DNA from: Branchiostoma floridae
Taxonomy: Eukaryota > Chordata > Leptocardii > Amphioxiformes > Branchiostomatidae
DNA: 64,000 bases
Direction: 5' to 3'
NCBI RefSeq assembly: GCF_000003815.2
Contig: NC_049979.1
Span: 5,980,165-6,044,164, forward strand
The position numbers were made by a program, and so were the translations under genes. The notes below the pieces were generated by a model. It did not search any database. It worked only from the letters and a program-made list of their open reading frames with translations, and had not been told where the DNA came from. Positions within the stretch are counted from its first letter, which is position 1. Each line of letters starts with the position of its first letter. Positions 10,995 through 21,720 of this stretch are shown here, piece after piece.

Positions 10995-13900
10995 TCAGAA
11001 CTCCTCGTCAGAGCTGCCGGCCAGCAGCATGACCCGGTCCATGCCCATGGTCTCCTCCGGCTGTGGGGGAAAAAAACTGTCAGTTGATAACTGTCTCCTT
11101 ACACACAACATCTGTATTATTGAAAATGCAATGGCCTCTTTAAAGGAAAGCATCAGAAAATCTTCAATTCATTATTTTCCAGTAGTTTACTCATTAAAAA
11201 GTTGATGTACGTCAATTTTTACATTAATCCGCCCAATATGACCCTGTAAACACGTTTGAACTTCGCGCTTTCCTCCCCTCTCCCGCCGCGCTGGCCGATG
11301 ACGTAATGGCCTCGTTCTGATTGCCTGCGCGCTGACGTCACAAATCAGAATTGAAACTTCTGGCCATGCCAGCCATTTTGCTCGGTGAACCTCGGTCCCT
11401 TCGGCGGGAAATCACACCGCCATTCTGGAAGCCAGTCCGTTGTTGTTGACAATTAACTTCGTGGACCTGTAAGTCGCGTTGTGAGCTGTCCACGAAGCCA
11501 TAGTCCCCGGGAGACTGAACGTGAATTAGCTTGTCTGCAGCGGGTGAACCGCGCGGCGACGGGACGAAATCAAAACAATGGTTTTTGGGGAGGTTCACGC
11601 ACCGTGCCATTCTGGACTATTACAAGAGCGAGTTCGGGTCAGTTCTTACCTTCTCCTTTCCGAACAGCACAGTGATAATTACACGTAAGCTTCCACGAAT
11701 TTTGGTTGAATTCACAGTTGTAGACCTCGTTTGTTCTACTGACAACATACCCTTGATCGCTACATATCGAACAACCCCCTTTTCGCGCCGAAACAGATAG
11801 CACCGCAACTTGTACAGATCGTGCGAGTTACGCCTCGCCTCTCACTTTATTTTCTGTTTCTCGGGTAAATTATCTGGACTGGTCGGTTTTTCAATCATGT
11901 AGCTTTGGCGGAGATTGCTGGGGGTTCATTCAAAACAAATCACGGACTCTGAAACGAAGCCGACATTTCGCGCCATTCACAATGCCGACCTGTATTGTAT
12001 GTAAAAACAACAATGCTGTATGTATGTTTCGGCGCGGAAGGGGGATCGTTCGATATGTAGCGATCAAGGGTATGTTGTCAGAGAATGATTTTTTTTAATG
12101 TCCCTGCCAGTTGGACAATTGTGAATTCAATCAAAATTCGTGGAAGCTTACGTGTAATTATCGCTGTGTTGTCCGGAAAGGAGAAGGTAAGAACTGACCC
12201 GAACTCGCTCTTGTAATAGTCCAGAATGGCACGGTGCGTGAACCTCCCCCACCACCATTGTTTTGATTTCGTTCCGCCGCCGCACGGTTCACACGCAGGC
12301 AAGCTTATTCATGTTCAGTCTCCCGGGGACTATGGCTTCGTAGACAGCTCACAATGCGACTTACAGGTCCACGAAAGTAATTTTCAATGACAACAAACTG
12401 AACTCCAGAATGGCGGGTCCTCTCATTTACCGCTGAGAGGACCGAGGTTCACCGAGCAAAATGGCTGGCTAGAAGTTTCGGATCCGTGACGTCATACAAT
12501 CTCAGACGATCAGAACGAGGCCATTACGTCATCGGCCAGCGCGGCGGGGAGAGGAGGAGAGCGCGAAGTTCAAACGTGTCTACAGGGTCATATTAGGCGG
12601 ATCAATGTAAAAATTGACGTACATCAACTTTTTAATGAGTAAACTACTGGAAAATAAAGAATTGAAAATTTTCTGATGCTGTCCTTTAACCAAGCAAAGC
12701 AATCATACAATCTACTTTTCGTACAAAAAATCAGAAACACTAACTAACAAACAGACACACCTAAAACAGTACTTTACACCCTCTGGGTGAATATTCTTAC
12801 TTTGAGACCCTGACCATCTTCTTGTTTATCCGAGAAAAACAGAGGATACAGTAAAAAAAAAAACAGGATACAGTCAAAACTGCCCAAGAAGACCACTCAA
12901 GGGACAGATGATCTTTGTGGACAGGTGGTCACTATAGGCAGGATTTCTGATGCTTTTGTCAATGGGAGAAATTATCTAATGACTGTGGTCACTTGTACAG
13001 GTTTGACTGCACTTTATTCAGACATTCGTTAGTGTTCACTAGTGTTGATTCATTAGTGTAGTCTTTATTCAGACATTTGTTTGTTTGTTGTGCGTACCCT
13101 TAGCTTCCTCTTCCTGCGGAACCTGCGGCGACAGGCCTTCACGCCGTACACGAACCCCACAATGGCGATGGCTCCAACAATGCCCGCACCGACTGGGATC
13201 ATGATGCTGAGGATGAATCGCGCCTCCTGGGGAGAAGAGATGGAAGTTGTCTTCATCAATTTAGCTTTCATAGTACTGAACTGCTAATCATGTCATTTCA
13301 TTTTTAACTCCTTCATTTTACCAGTAAGACCAGCAAAGAAGACAGAGGCTGCTGGCACATCTAGCCCTCCCCTGACAAAAAATGAATTAATGATATGCAA
13401 TGAAGTTGGTGCTACTTACATGGGATTTGAGTTTCTCTCTGATCTGCTCCCCAAATGACTTGTCACCTGCAGGAAACACAAAAAGTATTGGTTTCATTAT
13501 TCCATGAACCTTACAGATACTTTCATGTTTTCACCTCTCCAGACAGCTGTGTTACAGCCATTGTTGGTGTATGTTTCCCCAGTACTCAGTAAGAAGAGTT
13601 AGTAGTACATGTAAGTATATTTGCATCAAAGTGTACATCTTTCAAGTACAATACATCTCTACATCTGGATAAAAACGTACATTTACTTCCGGACGTTTCA
13701 AGTGACATCCATCACTCTTTCTTCAGCGTCACTAGAATGAACTGTGTGTCATACCTCCATCATTCTTGTCTCCTTCTGTGTTGTTGTCCTCCTTGGCTGA
13801 GACAGTCTTCTGTGCCTCGGCCGGTGTCTTCTGCTGCTCCTGAGATGTTGCAGTGGTCTCCTCAGAGGCAGGTACAGGTGTGGTCCCAGGTACAGGTGTG

Positions 13901-15527
13901 GTCTTAGGTGCAGGTGTGGACTTAGTGGTTGGCTCCTTTGTGGCAGGCTGAAATGAGAACGATCCTTGAACATACTACCAACGAGGTTAAAATAGGACCT
14001 CCTTGATACTATCAGCAGTTGAACCAATGATAGCACAGCAATACATAGTTCAACCAATAATAGCATATAGCAGCAATTAGCAGTTCATCTAATGAGAGAA
14101 TGGCAATAAAGCGGTTTGACTGATGACGTCAAGGAAGTGATTTAATTTTGCATTTCTAAATTTTCACAGAGGTGGGTGGGGCTATGTAGTTGGTCTATTA
14201 CGTTGTTTCTTTACCCAGGGTTGAGCTAAAAATGTACCGTTCCTGTTTTACCACAATGTTGTTCCTGACTTCCTTACCAACGGTTCCTACTGAACAGTAT
14301 CTTCCTTTCTGTTCTTGCTTATGATTGAAAGAAAATGTGTTTCTGACCCTGTCATAGGGGTGGTTTAGACCATGAGGGTCAAACCAATTAATTAGCTGAC
14401 CTCCGACCCCCGCCAATAGAAGAGAAGTCGCCCCCAAGTTTGTCTACTGGTAGCGAGAAGACACGTTTCTTCTCCCACACCACCCTCCCGTGGAATTCCG
14501 TGCACTAATAAATCTTTACCATAGCCATAGATCAAAGACCTTGCATTTTTGGCAAAATTTTATATCTCCATATGTAAGAAAAGTAAAAAAGAGAGAGGGA
14601 ATGTGTCGTGCTGACCTGAGTGGTGGTTTCCAGTTTGGGCGTGGTGTAAGTCGGCTCCATAAATGTTGAAGTAGAAGTCTCCATCGTCTGGCTGGTCTCG
14701 TATGCCGAGGACATCGGACTCTCGGTTGTACCGTAACCTGTGGTTTCTGTCGCAGGGCTCGGGGGAGGGAGGGTGCCAGTTGGGACGTCTGTCACATCGA
14801 ATGGAAGCTCTGTAAAGTTAGCTGGAAATTCTGTAGAGTTATCTGGTACTGTTGTTGAGTTTACCGAGACTTCTGTTGAGTTGGCTGTGGGTTCTGTTGA
14901 ATTGGCTGTGGGTTCTGTTGAGTTAACTGTGAGTCCTGTTGAGTTAGCTGTGAGTCCTGTTGAGTTACCTGTGAGTCCTGTTGAGTTACCTGTGAGTTCC
15001 GTCGAGTTAGCTGATACCGCTGTTGAGTTATCGGAGATTGTTGTTGAGTTATCTGCAGTGATGTTGCCTGTTGTTGTTGTGTTCAGGTCAGCCGTCGTGT
15101 TGTTTGTAATGTTTCCCATACCACCAGACTCGGGGCTGACGACAGTTTCGTTCCCAACCTGCTCGGTGGAGTTCACAGCCGATGTTGCCTCTGTTTCTGC
15201 CGTGATGTTGCCAGTCTCTGTGCCGTTGATGAGATCTGTAGTAGCATCTTCTGTACCGTTTGTACCCACACTTGTGGTATTCCTGGTGTCATTTCCAGAC
15301 AGCTCTCCAGTGCTTGGTGTGGTTCCATTCTGGTAGCTGTCTGTTGAGTTCACATCTGAGTATGTACTAGTCACAGTAAAGTCAGGAGTGACTTCTGTCC
15401 TTTCTGTTGGCAGGGGCAGCTTTGGAATGGAACCTGGTAAGGCCTGGCGGACTCTGATGTCACGTGTGTTTGTCACTGTGGAAAACAGCATGAAGACAAA
15501 AACGGACACCAGCACAGAAGTGGCCAT
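10995..15527 (-). CDS. Mucin-like type I transmembrane glycoprotein, five coding exons, complete (448 aa)
   Basis: Exons on the minus strand: 15527-14616, 13947-13755, 13466-13420, 13226-13098, 11060-10995. All are GT-AG with consistent phases (1347 nt). The ATG at 15527 sits in a CACCATGG context just after a TTTCAG acceptor, implying a non-coding 5' exon. The product has a signal peptide (MATSVLVSVFVFMLFSTVTN), then about 300 Ser/Thr-rich residues with many N-x-S/T sequons. These include about ten heptads of the type TGLTGNS, followed by Pro/Thr repeats (TTPVPGTTPVPA). Next come a charged spacer (DKSFGEQIREKLKSH), a transmembrane helix (RFILSIMIPVGAGIVGAIAI), a basic anchor (CRRRFRRKRKLR) and a 21-residue tail ending DRVMLLAGSSDEEF. 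DRVMLL fits the acidic-dileucine sorting motif DxxxLL, and SSDEE fits a CK2 site. It is a heavily glycosylated surface or endolysosomal protein; orthology is not recognised. A 1.5-kb foldback sits in the last intron. Confidence 0.8.
11140..12689. mobile_element. 1.54-kb foldback transposon with about 650-bp inverted arms and TTAA flanks
   Basis: The left arm runs from 11144 (AGGAAAGCATCAGAAAAT) to about 11795. The right arm runs from about 12026 to 12685 and is its inverse (…ATTTTCTGATGCTGTCCT), with a spacer of about 230 bp. TTAA stands at both borders (11140-11143 and 12686-12689), consistent with a TTAA target-site duplication as in piggyBac-type insertion, though the tips do not begin with the usual CCC. 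Both arms carry a perfect TGACGTCA CRE palindrome (11333-11340, 12487-12494) and GC-rich promoter-like sequence. A short open frame (GRFTHRAILDYYKSEFGSVL) occurs in both arms but no transposase is present, so the element is non-autonomous. It lies in the last intron of the mucin-like gene. Confidence 0.85.
12869..13011. mobile_element. TA-flanked MITE, tips CAGTCAAAAC/GTTTGACTG
   Basis: TA at 12869-12870 is followed by CAGTCAAAACTGCCC; the inverse end GGTTTGACTG closes at 13009, where the second TA is mutated to CA. Inside are 'gaccactcaaggg' and 'ggtggtcactataggcagg'. A related copy with both TAs intact lies at 46707-46878. TA duplication suggests a Tc1/mariner-type MITE. Confidence 0.65.
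13688..13730 (-). repeat. GAAACGTC-type retroelement tail
   Basis: Minus strand reads GACGCTGAAGAAAGAGTGATGG then CACTTGAAACGTCCGG. '…GAAGAAAG…GAAACGTCCGG' resembles 3' tails of CR1/Penelope-like retroelements as remembered. Similar tails stand at 17581, 58521 and 61347. Class assignment is inference. Confidence 0.4.
14790..15060 (-). repeat. 21-bp coding minisatellite in the mucin-like exon
   Basis: About twelve 21-bp units (plus strand: gttgagttagctgtgagtcct) encode seven-residue repeats on the minus strand, each carrying one N-x-S/T sequon. Unit number probably varies. The same periodicity opens a spurious 198-codon plus-strand frame. Confidence 0.8.
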
Positions 15528-15720
15528 GGTGAAGCTTTCAGGTTGTTTGTCTGAAACAAGGATTGAGAAAATCAACACATTTTAAAATGTACCTCAGATT
15601 TAAGAATTGAAAACAGCACCAAATGGAGTCATGGCAAAATGAATATGTATTCAGTAACCAGGAAGTCTAAACACATGACATCATATGATACCAAAGCTGG
15701 TATGTTATGCCAAGGGTGCT

Positions 15721-16070
15721 TCATGATACAACGGTTGACCAACTTGGCTGGTGTTGAATGCCCCAGTGGCTGGGATAGAGGGTACAAGATTGAGATTTAA
15801 TTCCTGGCATTCATAGTTAGACAATGTACTTGGGAAAGGCATTCACAACTTCCCTCACTCCACCAAGGCGTAAAATTGGTACCTGACTTCGATCGGGGGA
15901 GGTAAAAGGCATTGGAAGAAGAGGGATGGGCTCAACTGTTTTCCTACCGTACCCCAGACACAGTGGATAACAATCCACTATCCCTATGGCCTGTAAGGCT
16001 CTGGGTCCTAACATTAATTTTGATGACCGATTTAGATGCAGATGGAGAGGTGTATGAATATCCCTGTAAA
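15721..16070. repeat. SINE-like sequence upstream of the mucin-like coding exon
   Basis: It contains 'ttgggaaaggcattcacaac', then 'ttccctcactcca', then 'aaattggtacctgacttcg' and 'gggggaggtaaaaggc'. The first blocks match in order the tRNA-derived SINE at 53515 (ttgggaaagggacttcacac, tttcctcacttca). A degenerate B-box-like 'gagatttaattcc' lies near 15796. It occupies the 5' intron of the mucin-like gene. No coding sequence seen. Confidence 0.4.
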
Positions 16071-16821
16071 TGAGCATTGCCTGCCTCAGCTAAAGGAACC
16101 ACTGCCAAGAAGCCTTTCTACCCAACCTAAGATGTAGATTTGTCTTTACATTAGTCTTTTTCTGTCCATTTTTTGTCAGCTTTGAAAACATACAATCCAT
16201 ACGAAACATGTCACATATTTGCTTGGAGTTCAAAGATCAAGAATATGTTATTATACAACTCTCAAATATTTTTACAACCCCTGCTTTGACCAAATTCTTA
16301 CATTTCGTTTGGTCTCCAGAGCAGTTTGTTAGAGACTGTGGACTAGGCGTTAACCCGGAAAACCTTAAATTAATGCCCGTGGAAGCTATGAGGTACTAGT
16401 AACGTTAACGTTACATTGTACTATGCCTGAGGTAGTGCTTAGTATAACGGTACAGTAATCAAACATGTTCAACCACCTGTAAAATGGGGGGGGGGGTACC
16501 CATTCCGCCTCAAGCAAAATACATGAACCCTACCCTATCCTTCTCCTTCTGCGTCTCCTACTAAGCGACACTGTCTAGTCTGACTCGGAGTGTTTGTGCC
16601 GTCGCCATCGCCATCACTTGGCATAAAAAAGAAGCGTCCACATAGAAAGTAACGGGCCGGTTCGGTTTCAAACATGTAAAGTTATACCTCAGTCCAGGCT
16701 ATTATGTACATGATGTTCACATGATTCGATAGAGCTAAGAATAGCCAACAAGTACCCAGAATGTTAAGAAAATATTTCCAAAATTCTGGATGTTTTGGGA
16801 GGAAAAGCGGGAGCCACGTAC

Positions 16822-17065
16822 CTGTACGCACCACCTGTGCTGATATTGATCCCGGAACTGACGATGACGTGTCGCGTGACGCAATCAGACCGTACCATCT
16901 CTCTCATGGGGAGGATTTTATTTTGACGCTGGTTGGTCGACTACTTCCGTTTCCGGTTCCAGAGCGTGAGCGTGCACGCGTGTTTTGTTGGCAGTCAGTA
17001 GTTTGGTTGTGTAGAGAGCTGTGTTGTGAACCCTACGTTGTTCAGACCGTCAGACGGCCGTGAAG
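16822..17065. promoter_or_regulatory. Head-to-head promoter between the mucin-like gene (-) and C1D (+)
   Basis: Minus-strand CAG|GTACGT at 16822/16821 is a strong donor and could end the non-coding first exon of the mucin-like gene. C1D starts at 17066. Between them lie CRE-like gtgacgcaatcag (16876), and tandem ETS-type acttccgtttccgg (16942-16955). GC-rich and TATA-less, as expected of a bidirectional promoter. The minus first exon is inference from the donor alone. Confidence 0.5.
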
Positions 17066-17230
17066 ATGACAGAGCAACAGGAGGACTATCCTTCAGAAAT
17101 CCACGCGGGGCTGGTGGCCTTCAGCGACTCTCTCAAATCAGTGGAGGAAGTCTTCAAACCGTTCCTACAGATGGCGCTGGAGGACGTGGAAAAGGTGGGT
17201 TTGTAATGCCTTTGTCGATAAGGTTGTTTC

Positions 17231-17271
<41 letters not shown>

Positions 17272-19179
17272 TGCGTGCGTGCGTATGTGTGCGCGTGCAT
17301 ATTTTAGTGTGTCAAATTCCTCCAGGTGGGCAGATGTAAGGCGAAAACCAATGTGAAAAGAACCCACACCATCCATCTGCTTGGAGCGGGTCTGGTGGGA
17401 GGGATGTAGAGTAGAGTAGAGTAGAGTAGAGTAGAGTTATGTAAAGTCAGTCAAGTTTGGGACCGCATCAGGACCGCAATCTTTACCCTTCAGCACTAAT
17501 ACCTAGCTGCGCTGTGAAATACTGCAACAGCGACACCTACCAGCATTGTGTAGTACTGCAGCAGCGACACGTAGCTGCAGTCTGTTTTGTCCTGAGGAAA
17601 GGGACAAAATGTCGGCTAGATTTGTAGTATGGTTGTGTAACTAAAAGAATCTTATTATCTGGTGATTTATCAAACTGATGAATCTGTTAACTCTACTCTA
17701 CTCTACTCTGTTCACACATTCCCAATAATGTTACAGGACTTTGCATGTTTTTTGTCCCAAACTGAATAGTAAGTAATATACAAGGTAGTTTTACCAGAAG
17801 TGCATCCTTGTGTCTTCCATTGTCTAACAGCTGGAGTCTCTGGACCAGGCAAAACTGCATCTGACGGCAGTCTACGCTATCAACTCTCTCTTCTGGAGTA
17901 AGTACAGTCTACTCTGTCAATCAAAAGGCTTATTCTGCAATAGATGTTGCAATTGAATTTGGAGGTGGACCGTGGACTGCACTTACATGTGTGTCTGCAT
18001 TCCGTAAGTTGATGATGATGATGATGGGTTGACTACATTCAAATCTTCACACGTCTTAATTTTTTCATTCATTAGTTATATCCATTAGTCTGCACTATAA
18101 GTGTTTCTTACCTAACACTTCATTACATAGAACATTCCATATATGAAAATCCTGGGAGCACAACACGCTTTCACTTCTCTCTCACAGTTCACACACTTTT
18201 ACTTTCCTCCCTCACAGTTTACCTCACCACACAGGGGATCGACCCCAAGGATCATCCAATCAAGAACGAGCTGGTAAGTTTGACACCTGTCAATCAAGCT
18301 GTCGGGTATCTCTTTATATTGTGTGGATCATAACTTATTGAAACTTGCAAATTGATCTCTGTTCTGCTTCAATTGCCTTCTGACGTTCCCACCCTGCAGG
18401 ACAGAATACGCAGCTACATGAACCGAGTCAAGGAGATAGAAGACAAGAGAAAAGGTAGGAAGATATGACAGTTACAGCTATATGTAATGTATATTGCATG
18501 TTGTCTTTAGAACATATTTGTATGATTGATGAGAAAACGCCCAGGGAGTGAGGTGCCCTACCATGAACGGTGGTGGTGGCTTCAATCAAAATGGTGTGGT
18601 GAAAACGAAATCATAAAAAAAAGGAGTGCAATGCTATATCAATAAACAATAAAATAAATACATGTTGGCTTGATAGGACCTAGCGTTGGTCCTGCTTGTG
18701 ACTTGTGAAATTTGCTTCTACATGTGGTTTTCCTGTTTTGCTATTCCAGCTGCCAAACTGGACAAAGCTGCTGCTAAGAGAATTGTGAAGAGCGCTCTCT
18801 GGGAGCCGTCCAAGATGCCAGGAGGTAATTATACTGTATATCTAATTTACTTTTATAGTTTATATGATACATGTATGTGTATGTAGTTTTCAAAGAAAGG
18901 AGGTCTTTATATTTACCTCATTACTTCAAGGCAACTTCAACATGTAAAAGTTGATTTCCAGTATATATAGAAACGAAATGTGACAGTCAGGAGACAAAAG
19001 TGGTCAACATTCAGCACTACAAATAAAATCTGGTAAAATTTTGATGTGGAGGTCAGATGCTGAATGTGATTTTTTTACTTCTTTTTTTGTGCCTTCCAGG
19101 TTCTCAGGGCAAGCAGACATCAGGGAAGAGAAAACAACAGGACAGAGCTGGGCCTCAGAACAAGAAGAAAAGGGACTGA
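17066..19179 (+). CDS. C1D: C1D / Rrp47-like exosome cofactor, six exons, complete (153 aa)
   Basis: C1D (yeast Rrp47/Lrp1) is a small basic nuclear protein that binds RNA and the exosome-associated Rrp6/EXOSC10, acting in 3' processing of 5.8S rRNA and snoRNAs; it is also reported as a corepressor and DNA-PK activator. Exons: 17066-17194, 17831-17897, 18218-18273, 18400-18454, 18750-18824, 19100-19179; phases agree, 462 nt. The product begins MTEQQEDYPSEIHAGLVAFS and contains the Sas10/Utp3/C1D core (AVYAINSLFWIYLTTQGIDP, KNELDRIRSYMNRVKEIEDK), then AAKRIVKSALWEPSKMPGG and a Lys-rich tail (QNKKKRD). Human C1D has 141 residues with the same blocks (FWVYLATQGVNP, YMNRVKEI, FVKNALWEP). The ATG lies in gaagATGac directly after a GC-rich leader. 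It runs tail-to-tail with the TREX2-like gene. Confidence 0.95.
17237..17290. repeat. (GT)n microsatellite in C1D intron 1
   Basis: Fifteen or more GT units grading into tgcgtgcgtgcg. Non-coding. Confidence 0.9.
17405..17712. mobile_element. Foldback bounded by (AGAGT)n / (ACTCT)n, C1D intron 1
   Basis: The left end carries five gtaga units (agtagagtagag…gagtt) and the right end the inverse (aactctactctactctactct, 17692-17710), making terminal inverted arms about 300 bp apart. Inside are two diverged 45-bp units (ctgcaacagcgacacctacc and ctgcagcagcgacacgtagc), and at 17581-17620 a retroelement-like tail 'cctgaggaaagggacaaaatgtcgg'. It is composite; class unknown. Confidence 0.5.
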
Positions 19180-20297
19180 ACAGAGGCTGAACTCAGACAC
19201 TGAACATGGAGAGAAGCTACTGGAACGAATGTAAGAAACAGGAAATGCCGCTGTGATTGAGACTCTCATTTCTGTGTGAGGTGGACAACCAGCAGGTCCT
19301 TACTAGGGACTTTCAACATCATCCCCCCTCCAATGAAATACAAACTATGATTATCTACCCCCATATACTAGTTTGAGCAAGTTGTTCGTTCCTTTCAACC
19401 TCCCAGGCATTTACAGCCAACTGCTGCATACTTGGATACTACTGTAAATTGATGTAAGTTTGCAGGGACTTCATGTCACACTGATTGGTGTAGATAACAG
19501 TGTCATGGCCTGTGAAGGCCAGAGGTATGTTTGAACTGTGCAGACCATAAGAATCAAACTTAGGACAACCGTTGTCACATGGAAATTTTACTTTAGTATT
19601 TTGGAATCATGTAAATAACATTCACACTGCTGTACTTACATGTGAGTGAATTCTAGTATTGATTTCGAGTATACATCTTTTCACTGATTACTTTACAATA
19701 GTGAAGAAATCTCAAAGTTCATTCAAGTATTTTTCCTTATTGCATTATGTTGGTGCTAGTTTATTTTTAGATTATAAGAAACCAGTCATTCGCCACTTGT
19801 ATGTCCCTTATAGTTACTTCTGGTTGCAGCATTTCTAAGAGACTTAACTATGCTAGGAAATATATTTTCATCCCTTTAGATGTGTTGCCATGACAGATAT
19901 TTAGGTACACAGTTCAAAAAATACTTTTTGTAGCCGATTTAGATTTAAGAATATATACATGCATTGATGATACATTGGCAATTTTGGAATTGGAAATTGA
20001 GGCAAATTTGTCAAATAACATTAGCTAATGTAGACATTTATACTTTAAGGTACCCTAGTGTAGAGGGTACCATGTTCTTTCAACTATTGATGTGTAAAAA
20101 AATATACAGTCAGCAACAAGTTGAGTTTAAAATTGCCAGTGCTGTGGCTTGTCAAGTCCAGTGTCAGGCCTTACAATGAGTTGCTGGGCCCCCTTTTCCA
20201 AATGTGACCAAAGCATGGCAAGTTGAGAATAGTTTCCAGCTACCCTAGCATGTAGTACTAACAACTAGACCCAACTATTAAAAATCATGTCTGATGT
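19180..20297 (+). other. C1D 3'UTR / intergenic, no gene seen
   Basis: AT-rich and without open frames of interest. An ATTAAA at 20277-20282 is a possible C1D poly(A) signal, only 16 bp before the stop codon of the opposing TREX2-like gene. A minus-strand AATAAA at 19760-19765 could end the TREX2-like transcript, in which case the two 3'UTRs overlap. Both assignments are inference. Confidence 0.4.
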
Positions 20298-21498
20298 TTA
20301 GTTCTCAAACGTGAGGCACAGTTTAGCGGGACCTCTCGTCCTTTCCCTGTTACTAGTTCTGTCTGCCGGCTTTACAGGGCTTGTCGCGTACATTTGCGGT
20401 ATCCCGTCCCACGACTGGGAGTTCCTGTCCATCCAGGGCAGCAGCGTGTCTGCCCGCGCCCGCACCACCTGTATGAGGGCCAGTACGTCGTCCTCGGCAG
20501 TGTGGGCACACCTCGGATCCTGGCTCACGTACCGCTGGTACAGGCTCTCCAGGCTGAGGGAGGGGCGGGGGGAAGGCACCGCTGAAAAATAAAGATAAAG
20601 AATGAACTAGAAAGGCAAAGTTTTCGAGAAAATGCAGGATGTTGTCCTTACAGTAATTTGCCTTTTATCAAGCTACTCACACACAATACTTTACCATATG
20701 CTCGCCCCTGTGGCGTCGCCAAAAATGACAAGAAGAAGAAAAAGACAGCAGCAAAGTCACCTTTCCACAAAGGGGCCCAGTCGGGCAGCTGTTTTGGGGA
20801 ACCAAGGAGGTGATTTTTAACCTCCTTGGGGGAACGAAAAATATGATAGAATTTTAGACAACAAAAACACAGAAGGGACCAAAAATAATTCAACAGTACA
20901 TTTTTTTGTGTATACCTTGTACATATTTATTAGCATAAAGACCATAGACTTTAGTTTACAGTTTCCGCAAACAGCCCGGCCGGGCCCCGGGTAGGAAATA
21001 AATGTGACACAGGCCTAACCTGCATGTCTCACCTTCATCACTATCCCTGTCCGGACCCTGGGTCTCCCTGAAGGCCATGAGGGAGTCACAGTACCGGAGT
21101 CCATCCGGAAGTCTGGTGTTGAGTTTCAGCAGCTCTGTCTTCAGCAGCGGGAAGTCGAACTTGAGCCCGTTGTGCGCCACCAGGGCCACGGGCGGCGGCT
21201 GGCGGTGCAGGAAGCCGCACACCGCCGAGACCAGGCTCGCGTCCAGCACGGCCCGCTCGCTCTCCGCCAGGTTCTCGTTGTTGAGCCCGGTGAGGTCGCA
21301 GACGAGGCCGGGGATGGGTTTGTTGGGGTAAACGGCCAGCAGCAGCTTGTCCATGACGCGGGGCAGCCGGCGGCCCGAGCTCAGCACGGCGGAGCGGTGC
21401 AGGGTCGCCAAACACAGCTCCGTCACCTTGGGCCGGGAAGACGCCTCACAAGACGTCGCCTCAAGGTCAAGGAACACGAACGATCGGATCGGCTCCAT
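20298..21498 (-). CDS. TREX2-like 3'-5' DNA exonuclease, two exons, complete (249 aa)
   Basis: Exons 21498-21033 and 20581-20298, donor GAAG|GTGAGA, acceptor TTTTTCAG|CG, phase 1, 750 nt. It is a DEDDh exonuclease of the TREX family, degrading single- or double-stranded DNA 3' ends. Motifs: ExoI FVFLDLEAT (Asp11, Glu13), ExoII VAHNGLKFDFPLL (His109-Asn110, Asp115), ExoIII HTAEDDV (His182, Asp187), giving all four acidic ligands and the general-base His. Other family blocks: RVMDKLLLAVYP, DLTGLNNENLAESE and SLESLYQRYV. The length fits TREX2 (about 236-279) and there is no C-terminal hydrophobic anchor as in TREX1; the region after ExoIII is basic and soluble. Vertebrate TREX1/2 coding regions are intronless, so the single intron between ExoII and ExoIII is notable. 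The start is the first ATG, just before ExoI. The split from TREX1 versus TREX2 is unresolved. Confidence 0.9.
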
Positions 21499-21539
21499 AA
21501 TTTGGCGGGAACCAAAGGCTTTGATAATACGAGAACGAA

Positions 21540-21720
21540 GCTATTAAAGGTAACGCTAACGAGCCGGGCAAGCCTGGGCATGTTGTGGAAGCGAAACTAG
21601 GTGACGTCATAGGAACGGCAGGACTTCCGGGTTTCCCCTTCCCAGCATGCTCGCTCATGATAACAGCTGAGATCCCAGTTCGGTCAGTGCGACAACAACA
21701 AAACAGTGCAACTACAAACA
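21540..21720 (-). promoter_or_regulatory. Promoter region of the TREX2-like gene: CRE palindrome and ETS site
   Basis: A perfect TGACGTCA (21602-21609) and an ETS-type acttccgg (21623-21630) lie 104-132 bp upstream of the ATG at 21498. GC-rich, no TATA. Confidence 0.5.

Noticed and set aside
11144-12685. Calling the foldback an authentic piggyBac element
   Set aside because: TTAA flanks fit, but the tips do not start with CCC and no DDE transposase frame exists.
14740-15336. 198-codon plus-strand frame rich in SVELAVG repeats
   Set aside because: Shadow of the 21-bp coding minisatellite of the minus-strand mucin-like exon, which has signal peptide, phase-matched exons and a membrane anchor.
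21172-21600. 142-codon plus-strand frame
   Set aside because: GC-rich shadow opposite the TREX2-like catalytic exon.
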